A stretch of 64,000 nucleotides of DNA, taken from positions 3,559,813-3,623,812 of the forward strand of contig JARUPZ010000020.1 of the NCBI GenBank assembly GCA_031213475.1, read 5' to 3'. Position 1 is the stretch's first letter; the number at the start of each line of letters is the position of its first letter. Made by a program: the position numbers and the translations under genes. Below, piece by piece: positions 38,904-50,817 of this stretch. Source of the DNA: Nereocystis luetkeana (Eukaryota; Sar; Phaeophyceae; Laminariales; Laminariaceae). The notes beneath the pieces are model-generated. The model was not told the DNA's origin and searched no databases. It saw only the letters and a program-made list of their open reading frames with translations.

Positions 38904-40480
38904 TTCTTTAACCCACTTTCGAACTCCCAGTTTGAAATTTGAAATTTAAATTTTGAATTTAAAAAAACTGAAAAACATGGTATCCTCATTTATTACAAGT
39001 ACTCGTACTCGTCACCTGAACTACTTTATACCTGGTATTTAATACCTGGTACCTGGTACTCACTATTAATATTATTGTGTTCCTGGTACGTACGAAGTAC
39101 CAATTCGCCTTTTGTTCACCTCATTCATGTTTTTTTTCGACCCCCTCGCCTCGCCCCCCTTCAGCTGATTTTCCTTTCAACCCGCTGCCTCGTCGCCCCA
39201 ACGTTCAGGTCTATTTCATGGTGCCGAGGTAATCAGTAGTCACAGCGACTGTTACATGTACACAGTACGAGTAGTAGCAAACATTCAAGAGCTACCTGTG
39301 TACCTGTGAGGTGCGGTGATAATTTATAACCATAAAATACAGCCCCTACCCAGCCCCGACACTACTACAATTACGTAGTACAGCTAACTGCAGCAGTGCC
39401 GTACTTTATTCAAGCCAGGCTCGGCTGGATAGGGCCAGATATAGTCATCGACCTCTCTCTTTCCCGTTCACTACTACCTGGTATATGTTTGAAAGTAATT
39501 CCATACTACGATACTTCCCATGACTACAGCAGCAGTATACTCGTAGAGCTTTGAGTTGGATGATGCGGTAGTTTTTAATAATAGTAATAATAATGTGTTC
39601 AGAGGAAAAATTGGACTGCAAGGCAGATGATACTATAAAATGCATCAAGCACCAGCTTGGTAAAGGGCAATCGCCAACAGCAGCAGAAGTAGTCGTAGTA
39701 GAGAGTAGGACGAGGTCAACAGAATACAAACGAAAGGCTGTGGTGATGATGGAGCGAATATCGCTCCAAAGAAAGACCCTCCTTCAGTTCTTCAGCAGAG
39801 AGGCATATATATCATTGACAAAGAAAGAACGCGCGCATCACGGGCTGGCTCTGATCCTGGTGGTGGTGACGCGCAGCAGCAGAGCAGAGCAAGCATCACA
39901 ACAACGCATTGACTGCATGGATTTCAACAATAATAGTAATAGCATTAACGACCAAAGAGTCATAAATAGTGTATCACGCGTCGGACAGATCACCGATCGA
40001 TCCACGACGCATGCATGATCTACTGTTAGGTCTTCCACGGCAGATACATTCCTCATCTGCATGCCCTAACTCATCCTGCTGGGTGGGAGACGCAAAATCT
40101 GCATGAAGTGTAAATGTTTCCTGGGTTAGACTGTACTATGCAGATCCCGCACAACCTCGCACAACAACGGCAAGAAAGTGAGGAACTACTACTGTAGATG
40201 ATCTATTAGTAGTGCATGACCTGTCTGAGGTGTGCAATGTTTCTCAGGTACTTCGAACATGAAGAGAGCCTTTTGTATCTCACCCAAAAAACGATTCAGA
40301 AAAAAAACGCGCAATCTGACAAACAACCCCATCCCCTTGGCGAGAGCCCGTTGATCTCGAACTCTACACAACATGAAATATTATCCTGATGAATGGAGGT
40401 AGGTATGAATACGATCACATAGGGGGCTATCTACATGCCATTCTTTTTCACACCTTAGCCGAGGATTTCCCCTCAACATA
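38904..40480. other. Gene-poor interval upstream of the ankyrin gene
   Basis: No gene supported. An A/T-rich tract at 38.93-38.97 kb precedes a cluster of TACCTGGTA words at 39.02-39.07 kb. An ORF at 39593-40018 has no recognisable similarity. Confidence 0.4.
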
Positions 40481-40499
40481 CCCCCCCCCCCTCGGTTAT

Positions 40500-41525
40500 G
40501 ACTGCATATATATGGAAAAACGAGTACGCATCCAGGAGGAGAGAAGTAGTAGTAGTAAACTTATTCAAGAAAGGAGATAAGGCTGGCCCGGGGAACTATA
40601 AAGGGATATAACGCTGCTAAAAAAAAGGTGCCATTCTTATCGGAGAGCTTTTCCCCCGAATTTTCGACATTTTTTTCGCGCAATTTTTCAATCTTCCATA
40701 TTTTTCTGTTTTTTTTTTCAATATTGGAATGTTAGCGAACTTGATATTTTTGGTTCTGGAGAATTTCACGAATATTATAGTGACAGAACGCCTCTGTATA
40801 TGGATACATACCTCCAATTATAGTCAAACTTTGGAAATTATGGAAAACACGCTCTCCGATAAGAATGCACAGTAGTAGGGAAAACATTTTGTAAGATATT
40901 GAACGATAGAATGGGAACAATGATCGAGAAGGAAGACAAAATAAGCGAATGGCAAGCAGCGTTTAGGCCTAATCGTAGCTGCGTACGCCATGTGTACACT
41001 CTAGGTAAGATAATCCAAGGTAGGAAAGACGCGGGACTACCAACGTACTGTTTCTTTCTAGATGTACAGAAGGCCTACGACACAGTATGTATGGAGAAAA
41101 GGATGGTGGAAAAAACTATGGGAAATAGGCATCAGAGGAAGAAAAAGATGACGGAATGTGCGAGAAGTGCTGTGATGCTGGACGGGGAAATATCGAAGTA
41201 CCTGGTATGTTGATATTGTACAAGGAGTTGCACAGGGATATACATTGTCACCCAATCTATTCAAGATATATATTAATGACTTGATAGTAGCAGTCGAAGC
41301 AATAGAGTAGAACTTACATAGTAGGAGAATGCGAAACATACGAGGAGGAACGGGATATGTTAGAAGAGCTGAGTGAAATACGAATGTGACATGGGGGAGT
41401 TTGACACACTAGATAGCGAGAAAACGATCGCTATCCTAGGAGATAAATGGTGGCCACAGGCGGCCAAACAGAAAGGGGATAAGACTCGAAAAAAGTTTCC
41501 ATGTAATATCATATATGGAAATAAC
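40500..41525 (+). mobile_element. Non-LTR (LINE) reverse transcriptase fragment, degenerate
   Basis: In changing frames the sequence gives VNLFKKGDKAGPGNYKGI, then after an inserted R6 element VGKTFCKILNDRMGTMIEKE, WQAAFRPNRSC, YCFFLDVQKAYDTV (motif A), and GVAQGYTLSPNLFKIYINDL (motif B). The YADD motif C is absent, with a deletion or rearrangement after VAVEAIE, and a tail with GDKWWPQA follows. No endonuclease domain or poly(A) tail is seen. A dead 3' or internal fragment. Confidence 0.86.
40627..40870 (-). mobile_element. R6 inverted-repeat element, copy b, inside the LINE
   Basis: Ends GGTGCCATTCTTATCGGAGA and CTCTCCGATAAGAATGCAC match copy a in opposite orientation. It separates two halves of a continuous RT reading (GITLL and VGKTF), which proves insertion after the LINE arrived. 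Confidence 0.85.
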
Positions 41526-41529
41526 GTAA

Positions 41530-42850
41530 TGAGCGCCTAATTGTTGGAGGTCTCTATTAGGAGTAGGAAGGTGCTCCGTCTCGAAAGGCATGCGTGGTCA
41601 ATGGTCAGATGACTAAGGCAAGCAACAAATGAGTACGCCCCCCACCCCCCCCCTCCAAAGCCGAGACACCTTACCGCGGGCGCTATAATACCGGGTACTG
41701 GTACTTGTCAACAAATAATGAACGGTGCAGCCCCGTTAAAACAAAACTTTGCAGACCCCTGAATAACAATTTCAGGGGGAACGGGCGAGCTCTACAACAG
41801 CAGTATCGACCCTGTAACAAAGAACCGGAAATAAAACTGGCCTTTCAACCCTTTTAATGCACCACAGAACCACATATTCAACTAAAATTTCAAGTAATTC
41901 GTTCCCAACACGCGAGTGCAGTCCCAAGGGGTAAAATATACCAGGTACTGAATAAGCTATTAATAAATTTATTTTCTGAAGAGAGATGTAATTCCGCACT
42001 AAACTTTCGTGTACCGCCCGCGGCTGAGAAGCTTTCTCCGAAAAAAAAGCAAGTTTCTTGCGAGGCTCTTTCTTACGGGGTACCTTGTATACTGATACCT
42101 CGTGACAGCAGTACAGATGTACGTGGAATACTGTTCTGAGGAGAATGAAGTGATCACCATTTTCGGAAAAGATCATCAAAGTCATTAATACCGGAGACAG
42201 AAGGACATACCTGGTAGGCAGCAAAACTTCATCACCCAAAAAGATGGCGAGGCGTTTGAGGCGTGGAGGATCGACAGTGCCATTAAGTGTGGGCTGAGTA
42301 AATACCTCGCAACAGGCTCATAGAAGATCATGTGTGCTGAAACTTGAAGCCGGGAGCCAGACATAGTGCACATCGGCTTACGGTTCCAAACCGACCCGTG
42401 GAGGTCGAAATACGTGTATGCACCTGATCTCACAATGTGCATCGCAAAGTGATCGGTTTCGCAGGAAAACACGATATTTCGATCAGGCGCGATGCCTTGG
42501 GTGACCGAAAACAGTCAACAGTAATAATCCTGTTGTAATTTCTTCCATTATAACCTTTGACGAGACGATCCTGATCGACCACAGAGCAAGAATCCAGCAG
42601 ACGACTACCCCAACTTTACCGAAAGGGTTGTTTCCTTCAAGCGACAGCCAGTACGACCATACCCTGCCTACGGAAACGACGAACCCATAAGCAAACGACG
42701 CTACGAAGAACTTTCAACACAGAAAAATGTGCTCACATGAGCCAATTCCAGTAAAACAATCCTCCGCAAACGGTGCGCGGGTGCTACACGGGAGTCACAG
42801 CCCCAATTCAAACTCAGTCCTCCAAAAATCTCGACCCTCTTGTGCGCAAG
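41530..42850. other. Interval between LINE fragment and RPL27
   Basis: It contains a short poly(C)-family end near 41600-41655 (AAATGAGTACGCCCC), a decayed R1 copy, and no supported gene. It includes the RPL27 3' untranslated region next to 42851. Confidence 0.45.
41844..41936. mobile_element. R1 miniature inverted-repeat element, copy 5 (decayed)
   Basis: TTCAACCCTTTTAATGCACC at the left, AGTGCAGTCCCAAGGGGTAA at the right and AAATTTCAAGTAATTCGTTC inside match R1 with many substitutions. Confidence 0.55.
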
Positions 42851-42851
42851 C

Positions 42852-43032
42852 TTAGAAGCGGAGTTTGTCGAAGAAGTACTTGACACCGGTGGCCTTTTTC
42901 TCGGACTTGACGTCCTTCTGGTTCAGGTACCGGTCTTCGAAGATCTTCCTCACAGCCTTCTTCACGTCGGCAGGGGAAGCCTTGATGGCAGACTCGTCCA
43001 CCACCTTCTTCAGGTCGATATCTACCTGGTAA
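42852..43032 (-). CDS. RPL27: RPL27 exon 4
   Basis: It begins after GGAGCAG, completes the Arg codon of HLMPTR and encodes [20 protein letters not shown] through KYFFDKLRF and TAA (42852-42854). Confidence 0.95.
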
Positions 43033-46000
43033 CTGCTCCGAGTTCGAGTTTCATCACCACATATCATAGATACCCGAGGACGTGCAGGACGGAGAGAGAA
43101 AGGAATGGTAAATAGAGGGGAGGAAGGGTGTAGGGAGCCGAATGGTCAGCCAGTCTCTCTCGATTATTCACTTTCGTATCAAGTCGGGGCACGCCTTCAT
43201 TTACGTCGGGCCGATGCCACAACCCCGATGTCGCGCGAGAGTCACAAAGCACAAGAGCTGCAACGCAAAAAAACGAGTCTGCTTTATCGTTCAGCACACA
43301 AATCATACCTGGACCCAGATAAAGGACCGAATATATTACGTTTTTTTTTCCGTGATGAGTGTTTTTTTTTTACGAATCACAAGATGTAAAATTCGGTAAA
43401 AAATGGGGTATAGAGGAGACATATTACGCAGCTTGCGAAGCTGAATATCAACTATTCAATCAGTCGAACTCACAGCTGACGTATTCAATAATTTTATAAA
43501 ATCACAAAAAAGCGTCGACCGAACGCCACCCAAACCCAGGCTCTCGACCCGAGCGCCACTTCGCCGCACGTTTTGGGCAATCTGAAAAGAAATGTGCGGA
43601 CCACTACAAAAACCGTGATATTTGTGGTACTTCATCTGATGTGTTCACGAGTGTCAAAAACACGGTAAGGCTAAAAACGCCGGCATCGTACTAGACCTAT
43701 ATAAAACTCAGAAATATCGCGATATTTGGGGTTTAAAGCCAAATTATGTGCTTATCGAGTTTTATACCAACGGCGGGACATGCAAATATATGGCGCGATA
43801 TTTTCGCGATACGTGGTCTGCAACACACAAAAATATATGCTTGGGGTATTCTTACCCCAAGCATATATTTGTGTTATCTTTTTGTGTTGGTAGAGTCGAA
43901 TCTGGCTGACAAAATTGGAAACGCTTGTCCCCTCTACTCGGTCATCCGATCACCACCTTGCCAGCAAGGACAATAACAGCGGCAGTGGTGACCGCCACGA
44001 CTTTTGGTAGAATGAGTACGGCAGTCGGGTGCCCCCTCTTGGTCGGGCAGGGCGGATGCCCGGGTCTAGCGGCACCAGCACATCATCCAGTACTCCGGCT
44101 GGGCGTCTTTCTGCCGGCGCTGCCCCAAACCCACATGTCCCAAACACACGGCACGCCCCACCCTATCCGGGAACAACAACCGGGTAGCGCCAACCAGATC
44201 TTTGGTTTTTGGCGGACACGCCTCAGCACGAGCACGAGACGCGTCCGCGCTGCGGCCTCGTCTATGCCAACAGCCAAGTGGTGTACGCGGGCGCTGTAGC
44301 CTGCCGAGCTACCTAGAGAAGCAGCAGCAGCTATATGTCCTCCAGCCCATCCCATGCTGCATCCTTCGTGTTTGTTGCACTTGCTGACGACTATTCACTT
44401 CACCCATGTTTTACCTCACATTCTACTGGCAAAGAACCAGATATCGAGTTTTATATCGAGGGATTTGCGTAAATCGCGATATTGAATTCGGCGCAAAGAG
44501 TCGAAATATCACCTCCAGAGTTTTATGTAAGTCTACTGATTCGATGGCTGTAGCATCGAGCTATAACACGAACCTCGAGGGATAATCGTATTTCGGGAAA
44601 CTAACCGGCGTCAAGAAAACCAAGCGCTACAGAAGCAGCGGGCGTCGGACTCGCAACCTAAGTCAGGATGAATACGAGCGGTATCCTTTCAATGTTTCAC
44701 AGCAAACTCTGAATCAGCTACTCCCGAATAGAATGCGCGCGCGCTCAGCCCATGAAACCCCTTCCTGGGATCAGGCAGCTCATGAAACCCCTTCCTGGGA
44801 TCAGGCTTCGCCGCCCATTTAGTGGAAGAAAGATTCCCGCGTTAAGGTGTGCCGAGTTCAAATTGGCTTGGCACCGCGCGCATATAGTCGTAGCCGAACC
44901 GAGTACGGCATCGGGACTTCCAGGAGCAACACTGGGTTCCAGAGAAAGCCACGAGACGACATCAGCTCTCGATACACCGGACTCGAAACCCAAGAACTTA
45001 GGCGGTAGGCGACGACACGAAGAAGCGAGACCACCTGAAAGTACTGACACCGATGGCGCCGGGGCGCCCGGGCGATTGCTCACGTACCGCAATGCTTCTG
45101 TCAGCTGTGAAAAGGCTGTTCCCCGTCTTCGACATGGCAAAACATTTACTGAAGGCGCCCTACACACTCTGTGTACGGCTAGACAACACCAAAGACGCAC
45201 ATTGGCTTGCTCGGCAGAAGTATGCTTCCTGTTGTCTACACTTAAACTCCGCTCACCATAATTTCGCTTGCTTACTGCATACGACGCAAAAAGTGTCAAG
45301 GAGCAAAAATAAGCAGTATTCTTGAGGCCACAGGGTTGCCACAGGCAACACGACTGGAAACGTACGAGAGGACGTTTTACGGCCTTCTCCTACAGAAGAA
45401 CGACAGCAGGCTAGCTTGATACCCTCGAAAACGGCAACGATAGACCGTGGCTTTAATATTCAGGACGCACACCTTGCAGTTGGTGCCAAGGCGACAATCG
45501 GAGAACGCATAGATCACACCAAAGCAACATAATTATGCCGCAGAAGCATCGTGTGCCTATTTGGAGGAAAGCCTTCGTACATCGGACAGATCAGATCTCT
45601 GATTCAGCTGCACTGGATGAATGGGAGGAAGATCCCAAGTCCATTTGATCTGGAATATCTAGTTATATCTTTCGGGTGGGACATGTGTGACACGGCCCTT
45701 GCACACATGTTTTCCCCGTGGGCTCTGTATGATGTGGCTTTTGTACGTGTAGAGATAGCTGTAGACCGTGATATGTCCCATGATACGGCTTTTGCGGAAT
45801 TCATCGCAGCGGCAAAAATAGGATTTAAGAGTTGTACTTCAAAATATTATGTGTCCTACGCGCGAAAATGTTCACGACAAGAACACCGTCGACTGCGACC
45901 AATCTCATGAGAGGGAACGGTATCGCCTAAGGCCCAATCGCAACGTCATGTACGCTAATGTTGGGAGCGGCGATAGGGCAGATGTCAAGCGACGTTTTGG

Positions 46001-49000
46001 ATAGCGTTAGCTCTCGACCAGCGTGCGTGTGGCCGACGTTTCCATGCTAAACTTGGGAGATATCGTGCTCTATAGCAGACATATTTCAGCAGCATGAAGA
46101 CAGTCCGTCGATTTACCTTACAAGTGTCGTGTTTCATGACGACCTTAGCCCCTTCTGGACTGCATCCACGTTTTCGGGTATTTACTACAAATATAATGTA
46201 CCTGCAAAGAGTGTGAGGCCATTTTCGCGGTAGCAAATAGGTCAAGCCTATCGCTGGGCTTGTTGCAGTTCCTTGCGCTATTGAAAATGCAGCTTGCAGT
46301 TACGGCAATTGTTGCTATCCTCCACACCCTTCTCTGGGGGCACACACAGACACACTCAACAAACCTTCGTGTGTAACTGCATCAACGTTTTTCCGGGGTC
46401 GTGGTATGGTGTGAAAACGGCACGGTGAGGCCAGGGCGATTTCTTCTCACAGATGGCGACACGGAACGTTTACCCACACGCAAGAATATCATTGGACGCT
46501 ATCCAGAATGGCTAGTGGTGTGGGCTGGGTATCACTAGTAATAGCTCGCAGCTACACTCATGAGAAACAGAGATAAGCAAGCAAGTGGACGTCCTCAACG
46601 GACCACGCGATTTTCGAGTGCGCGATTCTCGTGAAGCTGCGGGTGTCTTGTGATATAAAACGCGTGAACTCCACCCTTTGCACCGATCCGACAACGTCAA
46701 TAAAAGCAAGAGGCAGTAGCCGCTAAAAAACGCGAGACGTTCGCCACCGGCCACGCCAATGTCCATGCTCATGCATGGATCCCTTGGGGTTTAACGCGAG
46801 AGCGCCCTAGTCCAAACCTTTGGTGGGAGCAATTGAGTCAACCTAAGCGATCGACGGGCGTGCCGACGGTTTCCCTCTATATATCGGCAGCAAATGATGA
46901 CAGCAATGAGCTGACACACAACTGGCAATGGATACTGAGACGACTCCACTCGAATGAAATTGTTGGGCAACTGGAGCGTTCGTGCTTTTCAGAAAGCGAC
47001 ATATCCTGGGTTTCCAACCAACACGGAAATCACGCTCCGGGAAGAGCCTTGCTTTCTCTTCATGTAACCAACAAAATAAACTGTATGCGAGCTGGGTCTT
47101 TGATGGACCGCCGCAATGTTGTTGCATCGATTTGGAACGTGGCCTCAATTGCTCGACGACATGCGGATTGCGTACAGTCGCGGACGGCTGTTGTTGCAAT
47201 ATACGCCGCTCTGTTGCCGTATCAGACGTAGGGCTGACTTGGGGGTAAATTGACAAATGAGGCAAGGCCTCGAGAGTTCATATTCTCACCATCACCCATG
47301 CATGGATGCATGCGCGAGATTGGCCACCCTACATAGCGGGCCATGAGCATGTATACACTCAAAAGCAAGCTGTTAGAGTTTGCACGCTTGGCTCTCAGCG
47401 AGGGAAGCTCAAGAAAAAACTCAACGCCAAGCCATATGCTGGGGAGACAGCCCCACCTTCACCCTGAAAACATTTCTGTATTATCCAAAGTACAACAACC
47501 GCTGGCAGATAGGAAGCAAGGCTGCAGGTGATGTGGCGGAAATGCCTTTGCACCACCAGCACAGCAACCACGTTTTAGGTACGGCCGCGCCCGATGAAGA
47601 GGCTTGGCGCAAGCACCATTTACTCGTGCCCACAAAAAAATCTACAGCAATACGCAGGACTGTTGTGCTCGGCTGTGTTCGGATTGCTAGCATAGTAGCA
47701 TAGTCCGCGAAGATCAAGCGCTACATAAGTACCTGGTAGTGCTTACGTAGGTTGTGCTGAACGGTTGCTTCGAGATACCCCTCGATAACATGAGGGGGAA
47801 ACTTACGGCGTTGCGTCGGACTCTGATAGCAACCGGAATATTCACGACGACCGCACCCAGATAAAAAAGCTCACGACCCAGGACCGGCTTCAGCCCCACA
47901 CCCCTACAACAAAATAAAATGGCGTTTCCTTGCCGGGAAAGGGTGGGGCGGGTGGGGGCCTATCTACACCGTTCCCGAGCCGGGGACTGCGTCGCCGCAC
48001 ACTGACCGCGCCAACCGCTTCTACGCCCCCTCCCCTTACCCCCATCTCCTTTTTGAACCCAACTCGTGTTTTTCTCGTGACTGAGAAAAAAAACGGAGGA
48101 GGGCGAAAAGGGAGAGGGGGTAGGGCGGGGTGACGGGTCGGAAGGCGCGCGTGCCTGAAAGTCCCGTGACTTACCGGGTGGGCATCAGGTGGTTGACGTT
48201 GACGAACTTGACGAAAGGCTTCAGCTTGGTGCGCTTCTTGATGGTGTCCTTGCTCATCGCCTTGGTCACCTGCAGGCGTCGAGGGACAGCCAGGGGATGT
48301 GGGGGGGGTAGACGATTGTCAGCGAGTGAGCAAACGCATCGCCACGAGGAAAATTCACGAGGCCCTTCTTAGGCGTATAGATTCGTTCGGAGGTGAGGGG
48401 AGTATGGGTATCAACGTATCAACACCATATCATATTGGAGGACACCACGCCTGTGCAGAAGGATACACGTACTACATGGCCGTTTGCGCCGGCCCAAGTC
48501 AAGCACCGTGCGAAAAAAAAAAACATGGAACCCCACACGAGCGTACAGCGGTACACTTGTCTGTAACAGCTCCGACCTGATGAATTAGTCGCATAGGTGC
48601 CAGCCGTGCGTTGCCTTACCCCCTGCCCTGATCTGATTACTTGTCTAAGTACTCACAACAATTATAGTACTGAGGCAAAGGGGAGTCGTGACTCGTGGCG
48701 TTTCAAGTCGCAACCGCCTATTGCACCGCGTTTTGTGAGGGCGGCCGTTGTGTTGTGTGCTGCACCACCGCTGTGCCAGGACAACGAAAGTATGACTTCA
48801 TACCCGTACAAATGATAAGATGCGGACGATACGTGTGTAGAGAGCGGAAGATCGCGATATAAATCTCACGCAGAGTTTCGAAACCGGGGACTACGTGTAG
48901 GACAGAGATAGTACATACCTATGAGTAATGAACCCATGACGTTTCGTCTCTAGTTTCTGATAATTTATTCAAAGCAGTAACTGGTAGCACACGCCTCCAC

Positions 49001-50440
49001 ATACACACATCACTGGAAACCTGGATTTTTTACATTTCTTGGTGACGCGGACGTATAAGCGGCTTTACTCTTTACGCGTACTCGTAGCTAGACTACTATC
49101 AATAATAGATTGATAGTGTGCGCAGGTGACACGCAACACAGGCTCTCTCGTGTTCGGCAGGGGAGTCGACGGTTATCCACGTACGGGGATTATATGGATA
49201 CATCCCCTGAATCAAACAGCCTTGCGGTCTTTCCGGCAGCGCTGATGGCGAGCAGTAACGAGTACATAACGAGGTTCAGCTAAAAACTCAAGACAGTGAA
49301 ACCGATACCGGTACGTCACAGCTCTAAATTGCGGGGACTACAGCTGCAGAGTACTATCCTTGCATATAATATAATCCTTGTGCCGGCTTGAACCCGTGTA
49401 CACCGACACACAAACCACGTACGCAGCGTTGTCTCTTAGATGTGGCTTGTCAAATTTGCGACACACATCGACATGTCTTCGTGAACTACGCACGTATGGG
49501 CCCATATCAATGTGTACCTTTGCAGCAGCGCTTACAGCAGCGCTTGCAACAGCCGCTTTAGTAGCGCGGAGCACGCCCCGCATGAATGACTGCCACTCGT
49601 GCGAAGACCACAATTCCAATGTTTCGATCGATATATCGTCCAGTGCTACACCTACGAGTAACCTGTTGGCGAAAACGCCCGTTCTGCGGGCCAAGCAGCA
49701 GGACGCACAGATCACGCAAAAACGGTAGGAACAACAAACCGCCGTGTGTACTCGTACGCCATCAAGAGAGTCTCTTTTGCAACTGCCGCCTGTACTTCGA
49801 AAGTATCAAGGCTTGCCTCAACCCAGCTGCCTCACCCTGCGAGGGTACCGGTCAATCCCGGCGACGATGGCGTGGCCGAACTTGCGGTTCTCGCTCCCCT
49901 CGTCGAAAGGCTTCACCACCACGGCCTTGCGGCCGGCGTAGCGGCCGGCCAGCAGGACCACAACCTTGCCAGACTTGATGCTGCGCACACGACAACATTC
50001 GTGCAAGCAGACACACAGCCACACGAGTCGGCAGCGTCGGTGGCGCTTGTGAAGCCAGGCAAAATAACTTGGTTTTTGGGCGGCGTGATCGAAATGAGAG
50101 ACCAAACACAAAACTGACGAGTCGAACAGGGCAAGAGAGAAACGGAGGAAGCGCTACAGTAGCAAATGATCACAACTGCATCCAAGGAGGAAAGAGAACA
50201 TTAGCAGCTGCCAGGTCAACGTACTGTCGATTGGTCGGGTTTTCCAGGCATTGCTCCCGCGGCAGCACAGCCAACCTTGCTTGGATGGGAGCGTGGAACA
50301 TCCAACACAGGGAAAGTGAACGAACTAGCACCTTCAAAACATCTTGCTACTGAGGACACCACCAATCGCGGGCTTCACAAAGGCACTCCATTACGCTCAG
50401 AACAAAAACTCGACTACCGTCCGGAAACTCACATCCCCAT
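42852..50440 (-). CDS. RPL27: Large ribosomal subunit protein eL27 (RPL27), 4 coding exons
   Basis: The join is complement(42852-43032, 48175-48269, 49836-49980, 50433-50440), all phases compatible, giving about 142 residues against 136 in animals. The protein reads [57 protein letters not shown] and ends [12 protein letters not shown], matching the eL27 KOW region, the conserved HLMPTR segment and the K-L-R-F C-terminus. It is a structural protein of the cytosolic 60S subunit. Introns are 452, 1566 and 5142 bp; the largest holds an inverted-repeat element. It is divergent from V-ATPase D with a 263-bp interval. The gene appears intact. Confidence 0.95.
43691..44536 (+). mobile_element. R5 inverted-repeat element, copy 1 (in RPL27 intron 3)
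   Basis: It starts CTAGACCTATATAAAACTCA and ends AGAGTTTTATGTAAGTCTAC, with a perfect internal palindrome around 43830-43875 (ATATATGCTTGGGGTA and its complement). The interior matches the reverse complement of 62516-63372 nearly throughout. Open frames across the G/C-rich middle are kept in both copies but I do not recognise a protein. Confidence 0.88.
44540..48170. other. Rest of RPL27 intron 3
   Basis: Several open frames of 60 to 140 codons on both strands (for example 45551-45910 and 46833-47265) were examined and none could be assigned to a family or shows exon borders. Nothing else supported. Confidence 0.4.
44752..44807. repeat. 28-bp tandem duplication
   Basis: CATGAAACCCCTTCCTGGGA followed by TCAGGC occurs twice, separated by two or three bases. 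Confidence 0.85.
48175..48269 (-). CDS. RPL27: RPL27 exon 3
   Basis: Ninety-five bases encoding [20 protein letters not shown] to HLMPTR, with acceptor CTGCAG and donor GTAAGT. Phase 0 in, phase 2 out. Confidence 0.95.
49836..49980 (-). CDS. RPL27: RPL27 exon 2
   Basis: It encodes [20 protein letters not shown] to [10 protein letters not shown]; acceptor TGCGCAG, donor GTGAGG. The KOW-like [12 protein letters not shown] is well conserved. Confidence 0.95.
50433..50440 (-). CDS. RPL27: RPL27 exon 1, coding part (8 nt)
   Basis: ATGGGGAT followed by the donor GTGAGT. The two last bases join the C at 49980 to give Ile, so the protein starts M-G-I-I-K. The start context GCCATGG and the phase fit support it; a transcript would confirm it. 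Confidence 0.7.
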
Positions 50441-50703
50441 GGCTTCTTGGAATAGGTGAGAAAACACAGGAAGTGAGGAAGGCCTAGCGCCTCGCCTCAC
50501 CTCAGCCACAACCACAAACAGCCATGTTCCACGATTTCGAACTTATGCCCTCACTTCAATAACGCCTCCGCAAGGTGTATGTTTTCGCCTGTCTTTATGC
50601 GGGGGGTTCTCGTTCTGCTGTTCTGCTATCGAAGCGGGCACGTTGTTCTCCTAGCCCTATTATTTACCTTCTCTTCCTCTTGAAGACACCAGATTGAGTC
50701 ACC
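50441..50703. promoter_or_regulatory. Shared intergenic interval of RPL27 and V-ATPase D (putative bidirectional promoter)
   Basis: Only 263 bp lie between the RPL27 ATG (minus) and the V-ATPase D ATG (plus), including both 5' untranslated regions. No canonical TATA box is obvious. A CTTCTCTTCCTCTTG pyrimidine stretch lies 5' of the V-ATPase start. The promoter role is inferred from position. Confidence 0.6.
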
Positions 50704-50817
50704 ATGTCAGCCCAACAGGTGGCGCCGACGCGCATGGCGCTGCAGACGTACAAGGGAAAGCTGCTTGGAGCGAAGAAGGGGTACGAGCTCCTCAAGAAGA
50801 AGTCTGATGCCCTGAAG
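50704..50817 (+). CDS. ATP6V1D: V-ATPase D exon 1
   Basis: MSAQQVAPTRMALQTYKGKL to KKKSDALK, the N-terminal helix; donor GTGGGT. The ACCATGT start context is the first ATG and matches the family start. Confidence 0.95.

Noticed and set aside
45551-45910. A 119-codon plus-strand frame
   Set aside because: No similarity recognised and no splice borders or repeats in support.
46833-47720. Clustered open frames suggestive of a transposase inside RPL27 intron 3
   Set aside because: No DDE, zinc or other motif was found and the frames alternate without support; I could not place them in a family.
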